NCBI GenBank assembly: GCA_027010005.1
Contig: JALVCM010000501.1
Span: forward strand, 1 to 6,623
Direction of reading: 5' to 3'
From: Thiohalobacter sp.
Lineage (GTDB): Bacteria; Pseudomonadota; Gammaproteobacteria; DSM-19610
Length of the DNA stretch: 6,623 nucleotides
Shown piece after piece: positions 1 to 4,121 of the stretch; the first letter of the stretch is position 1; each line of letters starts with the position of its first letter. The translations under genes were made by a program, and so were the position numbers. The notes under the pieces were generated by a model, which was given only the letters and a program-made list of their open reading frames with translations, was not told the DNA's origin and ran no database searches.

Positions 1-104
1 GAAAACCTCCGAAGGTCATCAATATTGCCATCGCACATAAGCTGGTTAGACAGGCCTTCGCGGTCGCAACAACGAACCAGCCTTTTTCGGCAGAATATGC
101 TTGA
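1..104 (+). CDS. C-terminal end of a probable IS110/IS1111-family transposase (partial, cut by left edge)
   Basis: Read from base 3, this frame is open from the window edge to a TGA at 102-104 and gives 33 residues beginning KPPKVINIAIAHKLVRQAFA and ending SAEYA. The two bases before it (GA) would complete an Arg or Gly codon. The pattern 'GKP-KV-hydrophobic-(A)-RKL/HKL' followed by a short 'P(F/Y)' tail is what I recall at the extreme C-terminus of IS116/IS110/IS902 transposases, where this segment belongs to the Transposase_20-type C-terminal domain. In such elements the protein is a DEDD-type recombinase guided by an RNA from the element. The catalytic parts would lie outside the window, so intactness cannot be judged. 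The fragment is short and the assignment rests on motif memory. It could instead be the tail of an unrelated gene. Confidence 0.55.
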   Translation, partial: KPPKVINIAIAHKLVRQAFAVATTNQPFSAEYA

Positions 105-117
105 CGTCAAACACAGT

Positions 118-144
118 TCATTGCGAGCGCAGCGCGGCAATCTC
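118..144. repeat. REP-like dispersed palindrome (CATTGCGAG...GGCAATCTC type)
   Basis: The segment starts TCATTGCGAGCGC and ends GCGGCAATCTC. It has an outer TTGC/GCAA pair (121-124 and 137-140) around an inner GCGC-A-GCGC core (127-135), making an imperfect hairpin. Sequences of this form are common dispersed repeats in proteobacterial intergenic DNA. One reading frame translates it as HCERSAAI, a peptide of the kind that often appears in spurious database proteins made from such repeats. It lies 3' of ilvA and 13 bases after the transposase stop. A termination or mRNA-end role is possible but there is no T-run. Membership of this family is from memory. Confidence 0.65.
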
Positions 145-145
145 C

Positions 146-166
146 GACAGTGCAGGAATTCCTGTC
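146..166. repeat. Small dyad just 3' of ilvA
   Basis: A 12-base perfect palindrome, CAGGAATTCCTG (153-164), is nested in an alternative hairpin with 5-bp arms GACAG (146-150) and CTGTC (162-166). It begins seven bases beyond the ilvA stop codon. The hairpin could mark the 3' end of the ilvA mRNA, but it is GC-poor, short and has no following U-run, so it is not a convincing intrinsic terminator. It may be the outer part of the adjacent REP-like element (118-144). Confidence 0.4.
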
Positions 167-172
167 TCCCGG

Positions 173-1687
173 CTACCCCAGAAACAGGGTATAGGCCGGA
201 TTATCCAGCTCCTCAAACCAGGTGTAGCCCAGATCATCCAGCGAGGCACGGAAGCCTTTACGGTCCGCGGGTGGTACCTGGATACCGACCAGTACGCGAC
301 CGTAGGCCGCACCGTGGTTACGATAATGAAACAGGCTGATATTCCAGCGCTTGCCCATACTGGAAAGAAATTTCAGCAATGCCCCGGGGCGCTCGGGAAA
401 CTCGAAACGGTACAGCACTTCGTCCTCGATACCCGAGGCGTGTCCACCCACCATGAAGCGAATATGCGTCTTGGCCATTTCGTTATCGGTCATGTCGACC
501 ACGGCATAGTCCTGCTTGCGCAGGGTATCGAGCAGTTCTTCACGCTCTTCATCACCACCACTCAACTGCACACCGGCGAACACCTGTGCATCGTGCGCAT
601 CGGCATAGCGGTAATTGAATTCAGTAATACCCCGCTTGCCCAGCGTGCGACAGAACTTGAGGAAACTGCCCGGTTTTTCGGGGATAGTAACCGCCAGCAG
701 GGCTTCGCGGCGCTCACCGATTTCAGCACGCTCGGCCACGTGGCGCAGACGATCGAAATTGATATTGGCGCCACTGTTGATCGCTATCAGGCATTCGTCC
801 GTGACGCCTTCACGCTCAACGTACTTTTTCACTGCTGCTACCGCCAGTGCACCGGCCGGTTCGACCATGGCGCGGGTATCGTCGAAAATATCCTTGGTGG
901 CGGCACAGATTTCATCCGTACTGACCAGCATGATTTCATCGACAAACTTGCGCGCCAGCCGGTAGGGCTCCTTGCCGGCCTGACGCACGGCCACACCGTC
1001 GGCGAAGATGCCGACCTGGTCGAGCACCACCCGGCGTTTGCGTTTCAGTGCCTCATACATGCATGGTGCGTCTTCGGGTTCCACGCCGATGACCCGGATG
1101 TCCGGACGCAGCGCCTTGATATAAGCCGCCATGCCGGCAATCAGCCCGCCACCGCCGACCGGGACAAACACGGCGTGTATCGGGTCACGCTGTTGCTGCA
1201 ACAGCTCCATCGCCACGGTGCCCTGCCCGGCGATTACTTCCGGGTCATCGTAGGGATGGATAAACACCATGCCACGCTCTTCCGCCAGCCTGTGCGCGTG
1301 CTCGCAGGCTTCATCGTAGGTATCACCGTACAGCAACGGCTTGCCACCCAGTGCACGTACCGAGCGCACCTTGATGCCGGGCGTGGTGCGCGGCATGACG
1401 ATCAGGGATTTGATGCCGCGGTGTTTCGCCGCCAGCGCAACACCCTGTGCATGGTTACCGGCCGATGCGGTAATAATTCCTTTCTCGCAACTCGCTGTAT
1501 CGAGGCTGGCAATCTTGTTATAGGCACCGCGCAGCTTGAAGGAAAATACCGGCTGCAGGTCCTCCCGCTTCAGCCACACGGCATTACCCAGCCGCTCTGA
1601 CAGGGTGCTGGCATAATCCAGCCGGGTTTCGCTGGCGACATCGTAGACCCTGGAATTGAGGATCATTTTCAGGTATTTGTCTGGCAT
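173..1687 (-). CDS. ilvA: Threonine ammonia-lyase, biosynthetic (threonine deaminase)
   Basis: This 504-residue PLP enzyme converts L-threonine to 2-oxobutanoate and ammonia, the committed step of isoleucine synthesis, in the cytosol. The N-terminal catalytic domain (about 1-320) shows the PLP-lysine motif SFKLRGAYNK (Lys51), the SAGNHAQG loop (75-82), the phosphate-binding glycine loop PVGGGGLIAG (176-185) and NSGAN (305-309). Two ACT-like regulatory domains follow at about 326-400 and 408-480; in this family they bind isoleucine (inhibitor) and valine (activator). The C-terminus DNPAYTLFLG and the length match the Pseudomonas enzyme as I recall it. The ATG at 1687 is kept because the N-terminus aligns with homologues (YLKMILNSRVYDV), although there is no Shine-Dalgarno sequence before it. 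The only nearby alternative, Met8, also lacks one. The gene is divergent from rpiA and appears monocistronic, unlike the E. coli ilvGMEDA operon. Confidence 0.97.
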   Translation of the reverse strand: MPDKYLKMILNSRVYDVASETRLDYASTLSERLGNAVWLKREDLQPVFSFKLRGAYNKIASLDTASCEKGIITASAGNHAQGVALAAKHRGIKSLIVMPRTTPGIKVRSVRALGGKPLLYGDTYDEACEHAHRLAEERGMVFIHPYDDPEVIAGQGTVAMELLQQQRDPIHAVFVPVGGGGLIAGMAAYIKALRPDIRVIGVEPEDAPCMYEALKRKRRVVLDQVGIFADGVAVRQAGKEPYRLARKFVDEIMLVSTDEICAATKDIFDDTRAMVEPAGALAVAAVKKYVEREGVTDECLIAINSGANINFDRLRHVAERAEIGERREALLAVTIPEKPGSFLKFCRTLGKRGITEFNYRYADAHDAQVFAGVQLSGGDEEREELLDTLRKQDYAVVDMTDNEMAKTHIRFMVGGHASGIEDEVLYRFEFPERPGALLKFLSSMGKRWNISLFHYRNHGAAYGRVLVGIQVPPADRKGFRASLDDLGYTWFEELDNPAYTLFLG

Positions 1688-1690
1688 ATA

Positions 1691-1743
1691 CGGATAATAA
1701 ACGGAACGGGGTGGGAGTCAATTTGATTGTCCGGTATTATCCG
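1691..1743. promoter_or_regulatory. 9-bp inverted repeat spanning the ilvA/rpiA divergent promoter region
   Basis: CGGATAATA (1691-1699) is repeated as its exact reverse complement TATTATCCG (1735-1743), with 35 bases between. The left arm contains the ilvA -10 box. The right arm contains TATTAT (1735-1740), which would be the mirror -10 box for rpiA, with a start near 1747 and a leader of about 22 bases. No good -35 sequence precedes it at 16-18 bases, so the rpiA promoter is weakly supported. The symmetry may be shared -10 sequence, a regulator site, or chance. Confidence 0.4.
1694..1721 (-). promoter_or_regulatory. Predicted sigma70-type ilvA promoter with start site on the ATG
   Basis: On the minus strand, TTGACT (1721-1716) and TATTAT (1699-1694) are separated by 16 bases, a good match to the -35 and -10 consensus. 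Counting seven bases downstream of the -10 box places +1 at about 1687, the A of the ilvA ATG. This would give a leaderless or nearly leaderless mRNA and would fit the absence of a ribosome binding site. It also leaves no room for a leader-peptide attenuator. This is predicted from sequence only. Confidence 0.6.
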
Positions 1744-1757
1744 GGGAATCGATTTTC

Positions 1758-1762
1758 AGGAG
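1758..1762 (+). promoter_or_regulatory. Shine-Dalgarno sequence fixing the rpiA start
   Basis: AGGAG lies six bases before the ATG at 1769. This supports that start over the in-frame TTG at 1727, which would add 14 residues that have no counterpart in E. coli RpiA. Confidence 0.85.
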
Positions 1763-1768
1763 TGCAAT

Positions 1769-2428
1769 ATGGACCAGGACGAACTCAAGAAACAGGTTGC
1801 CGAAGCAGCGATCGAGTATGTTGAAGCAGGCACTGTCATCGGCGTCGGCACCGGCTCGACCGCCAACTTTTTCATTGATGCCCTGGCAAAGATAAAGGGC
1901 AAGATTGACGGCACCGTCGCCAGCTCGATCGCCAGCGCCGAACGCCTGAAGGGGCACGGTATCCCGGTGATGGATCTCAACGAGGTCGGTGAGCTGTCGG
2001 TCTACGTGGATGGTGCTGATGAAACCAATGAACAGCTGCACCTGATCAAGGGTGGGGGTGGCGCACTTACGCGTGAAAAGATCGTCGCCGGCGCCAGCCG
2101 CAAGTTCGTGTGCATCTGCGACGAAAGCAAACTGGTAAGAATGCTCGGTGCCTTCCCGCTGCCCATCGAGGTCATTCCCATGGCACAGAGTTTCGTGGCG
2201 CGCGAACTGGTCAAACACGGCGGCATGCCGGAACTTCGCCAGGGCTTTACCACCGACAATGGAAACATCATTCTCGACGTCAAGGGGCTGGAAATCATGG
2301 AGCCCTGCACGCTGGAATCCGCGCTGAACAATATCCCGGGCATCGTCACGGTCGGCATATTCGCCAACCGCCCTGCCGACGTGCTGTTGCTCGGTACGGC
2401 CAGCGGGGTAAAAACGCTTACAGCCTGA
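1769..2428 (+). CDS. rpiA: Ribose-5-phosphate isomerase A
   Basis: RpiA interconverts ribose 5-phosphate and ribulose 5-phosphate in the non-oxidative pentose phosphate pathway, supplying ribose for nucleotides and histidine; it is a cytosolic dimer in characterised cases. From the ATG at 1769 the protein has 219 residues, the same length as the E. coli enzyme, and the numbering coincides. The substrate phosphate loop GVGTGST is at 25-31, the YVDGADE motif carries Asp81 and Asp84, [12 protein letters not shown] carries Lys94, and the catalytic base is Glu103. [11 protein letters not shown] follows further on, and the C-terminus [11 protein letters not shown] corresponds to the E. coli tail. 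All catalytic residues are present, so the enzyme should be active. It is divergent from ilvA, an arrangement also found in pseudomonads. No gene follows within 200 bases, so it is probably transcribed alone. Confidence 0.97.
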   Translation: MDQDELKKQVAEAAIEYVEAGTVIGVGTGSTANFFIDALAKIKGKIDGTVASSIASAERLKGHGIPVMDLNEVGELSVYVDGADETNEQLHLIKGGGGALTREKIVAGASRKFVCICDESKLVRMLGAFPLPIEVIPMAQSFVARELVKHGGMPELRQGFTTDNGNIILDVKGLEIMEPCTLESALNNIPGIVTVGIFANRPADVLLLGTASGVKTLTA

Positions 2429-2500
2429 GGCATTCAGCAACATCTTGTCATTACGGGCACTACAGCCATTGGGTGGCGCCGAATCGGGGAAGAACAACCC

Positions 2501-2576
2501 CCGTCATTCCGGCGAAAGCCGGAATCCATGGGAACTGATTAAACCTTCTGGATTCCGGCTTTCGCCGGAATGACGG
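2501..2576. repeat. Perfect 28-bp inverted repeat, REP/MITE-like (CGTCATTCCGGC...GCCGGAATCC type)
   Basis: The left arm (2501-2528) and right arm (2549-2576) are exact reverse complements over 28 bases, with a 20-base spacer. Each arm is itself a hairpin: ATTCCGGC, a four-base loop (GAAA on the plus strand in the left arm, TTTC in the right), then GCCGGAAT. Translated frames give VIPAKAGIH and RHSGESRNPE, peptides I know as recurrent spurious products of a dispersed repeat widespread in proteobacteria. It sits in the 204-base gap between rpiA and the DUF2235 gene. It could terminate rpiA or stabilise its mRNA end, but it has no U-tract. I saw no target-site duplication flanking it. The rest of the gap (2429-2500 and 2577-2632) shows no gene or clear promoter. 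Confidence 0.85.
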
Positions 2577-2632
2577 TAAAAGCCCATCAAGCGCTGCGCC
2601 AGTAATAACGGAAAAATCAGAGGGAAGCTGAT

Positions 2633-3673
2633 ATGAAAAAACGGATTATCATCTGTGCCGACGGCACCTGGAACCGTCCCGAGAAGGACATCGACAAGGA
2701 CTTTCCCACCAATGTCCTGAAACTGGCGCGTGCCATCAAACCGATCGGCAGCGATAAAGTCCCGCAACAGGTCTTTTATGACTGGGGCATTGGCTCCTAC
2801 TACGCGAAACTCAGCGGCGGCATTACCGGCAAGGGCATCAATAAAAATATCATGGACGATTACCGGTACATCGTCCAGAACTATGCGCCCGGCGATGAAT
2901 TGTTCTTTTTCGGGTTCAGCCGCGGTGCCTACACCGTGCGTTCCCTGTGCGGCATGATCAACAACGTCGGCATCCTCAAGCGCCCCGATGCCCGGCTTAT
3001 CCAGCAGGCGTTCAACCACTACAAGAAATCCGGCAAGGCCTGGCACCCGAGTGGTGAAAAATCGGTCGCGTTTCGCCGCACGCACTCACACCGTGGACGT
3101 GACATTGCCTTCGTCGGCGTCTGGGACACGGTCGGCGCACTCGGTATCCCGTTTTCATTCCTGGGCCTGCTCGACCGCAAGGATGAATTCTACGATAACA
3201 AGATGGGGCCGATCATCAAGGTCGCACGCCATGCCATGGCCATCGATGAACTGCGTAGCGATTTTGAACCCACCATCTGGGAGCCACGCCCGGGCATCGA
3301 TCTCAAACAGGTCTGGTTTGCCGGCGTACACAGCGATGTCGGCGGCAGTTACCCGCCCGACAAGGACGGCAGCCTGGCATCAGACTACGCCATGAGCTGG
3401 ATCATGCGTGAAGCCAGGAAATTCAACCTGACCTTCGAGCCCCACCTGGCCAGAGGCCTGAAACCTGAACCGGACGCCTCACTGCACCAGTCCCGTAAAC
3501 ACATCTACCGCTCAAAACGCCCCTACTATCGCCCCATCGATCACGGCAAGGGGGAAATTCTGATGCACAGGTCCGTCAAGGAGCGCTGGGAGCTGGACAA
3601 AAAATACCGTCCCAAAAACCTGAAGGAATACCTTGAGGCCAACAATAACGCCTGGCCGAAACTGGTAAGCTGA
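2633..3673 (+). CDS. DUF2235 alpha/beta-hydrolase (T6SS Tle1-like phospholipase catalytic fold)
   Basis: This 346-residue protein has the DUF2235 hallmarks. The N-terminal strand IIICADGTWNRP is at 5-16, and NVLKLARAI and QQVFYDWGIG follow. The nucleophile elbow GFSRGAYTVRSL places Ser96 in G-F-S-R-G. The VGVWDTVGALG motif (161-171) carries Asp165, and WFAGVHSDVGGSYP (228-241) carries His233, giving a plausible Ser-Asp-His triad. Members include Tle1-type phospholipase effectors of type VI secretion, but most are uncharacterised. This one is short: after about residue 300 there is only a basic, polar tail and no membrane-binding module, signal peptide or transmembrane segment. No VgrG, Hcp, PAAR or immunity-like lipoprotein gene is visible, so a secreted-effector role is not supported here and the substrate is unknown. 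The start is set by AGAGGGA (2619-2625), seven bases before the ATG. The next gene begins 18 bases after its stop. Confidence 0.88.
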   Translation: MKKRIIICADGTWNRPEKDIDKDFPTNVLKLARAIKPIGSDKVPQQVFYDWGIGSYYAKLSGGITGKGINKNIMDDYRYIVQNYAPGDELFFFGFSRGAYTVRSLCGMINNVGILKRPDARLIQQAFNHYKKSGKAWHPSGEKSVAFRRTHSHRGRDIAFVGVWDTVGALGIPFSFLGLLDRKDEFYDNKMGPIIKVARHAMAIDELRSDFEPTIWEPRPGIDLKQVWFAGVHSDVGGSYPPDKDGSLASDYAMSWIMREARKFNLTFEPHLARGLKPEPDASLHQSRKHIYRSKRPYYRPIDHGKGEILMHRSVKERWELDKKYRPKNLKEYLEANNNAWPKLVS

Positions 3674-3691
3674 GTAACGGTAGAGCAGTAC

Positions 3692-4033
3692 ATGATACGC
3701 TTGGAAAAAGCACACCTGGAATGGGGAAGTGACTGTTTCAGGAGTACCCTCAGGGCCGAAATCGAGCAGCTGGATGCCGCACAACTACCCCTTCAGGCCG
3801 GTCTTTCACAAAGCAGTTATGTCAGCGATGAGCCGTTCCGGGTCATGATTATCGGTAGTACGGAAACAGTAAGCCATATTCAGGTACGCACCGGCATCTT
3901 TTACACGGGGATTATTGCCGGATGCAGCTGTGCGGATGATCCCACACCGGTTGAACCACAAACGGAATACTGTGAAGTGATGTTTGATATCGACAAGAAG
4001 AGCGGTGAAGCAACTGTCGTGCTTTGCTCCTGA
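3692..4033 (+). CDS. Conserved-looking small cysteine-containing protein of unknown function
   Basis: I do not recognise a named family. The 113-residue product has no signal peptide or transmembrane segment and should be cytosolic. After a polar N-terminus comes a region that looks like alternating beta strands: FRVMIIGSTETV (49-60), HIQVRTGIFYTGIIAG (62-77) and YCEVMFDID (93-101). It has the motif GCSCADDPTP (77-86) with Cys78 and Cys80, plus Cys15, Cys94 and Cys112. The Cys-X-Cys pair beside two aspartates could bind metal or be redox-active, but this is a guess. I have a vague memory of similar hypothetical proteins in other proteobacteria with the 'VSDEPF', 'FY(S/T)GI(I/V)AG' and 'DDPTP' segments. 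It follows the DUF2235 gene at 18 bases with only a weak upstream GAG (3683-3685), consistent with co-transcription and translational dependence. Confidence 0.75.
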   Translation: MIRLEKAHLEWGSDCFRSTLRAEIEQLDAAQLPLQAGLSQSSYVSDEPFRVMIIGSTETVSHIQVRTGIFYTGIIAGCSCADDPTPVEPQTEYCEVMFDIDKKSGEATVVLCS

Positions 4034-4048
4034 CGAACTCAACCCTGT

Positions 4049-4107
4049 GTAGGAGCGGGCTTGCCCGCGAACAGCCAATGTGGGTTCGCGGGCAAGCCCG
4101 CTCCTAC
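4049..4107. repeat. REP palindrome pair (GTAGGAGCGGGCTTGCCCGCG type) in a convergent junction
   Basis: The arms 4049-4072 and 4084-4107 are exact reverse complements over 24 bases, with an 11-base loop. Each arm is also a tight hairpin: GCGGGC, two bases, GCCCGC (4055-4068 and 4088-4101). The unit closely resembles the REP element known from Pseudomonas genomes, arranged as a head-to-head pair (BIME-like). It lies between the stop of the small plus-strand gene (4033) and the stop of the minus-strand oxidoreductase (4122). It probably forms the 3' end of both transcripts, either blocking exonucleases or as a gyrase or termination site, as known for other REPs. There is no U-run for a classical intrinsic terminator in either direction. 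Confidence 0.9.
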
Positions 4108-4121
4108 GGAGTTTCAAGGGG

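Noticed and set aside
101..1600. A 1500-base plus-strand open frame antisense to ilvA
   Set aside because: It is the shadow of ilvA, whose product is unmistakable. Its first codons translate the REP-like repeat, it starts with TTG and has no ribosome binding site.
1727..1768. Upstream TTG start for rpiA
   Set aside because: The extra 14 residues have no counterpart in E. coli RpiA, and a good Shine-Dalgarno sequence sits before the ATG at 1769.
1718..2497. Minus-strand 259-codon open frame over rpiA
   Set aside because: It is antisense to a complete rpiA with all catalytic residues, and the predicted peptide has no recognisable family feature.
2501..2576. Classical intrinsic terminator for rpiA
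   Set aside because: The stem is strong but is not followed by a T-run; it fits a dispersed repeat better, though it may still affect the mRNA end.
2490..2590. Target-site duplication flanking the 28-bp inverted repeat
   Set aside because: The flanks just outside 2501 and 2576 share no convincing short direct repeat.
2504..3085. Minus-strand 193-codon open frame over the repeat and the start of the DUF2235 gene
   Set aside because: It is antisense to the hydrolase N-terminus, and its C-terminal part (RHSGESRNPE) is only a translation of the inverted repeat.
2633..4033. Type VI secretion effector-immunity pair
   Set aside because: DUF2235 is related to Tle1, but there is no VgrG, Hcp or PAAR gene, and the small partner has no signal peptide or lipobox expected of a periplasmic immunity protein.
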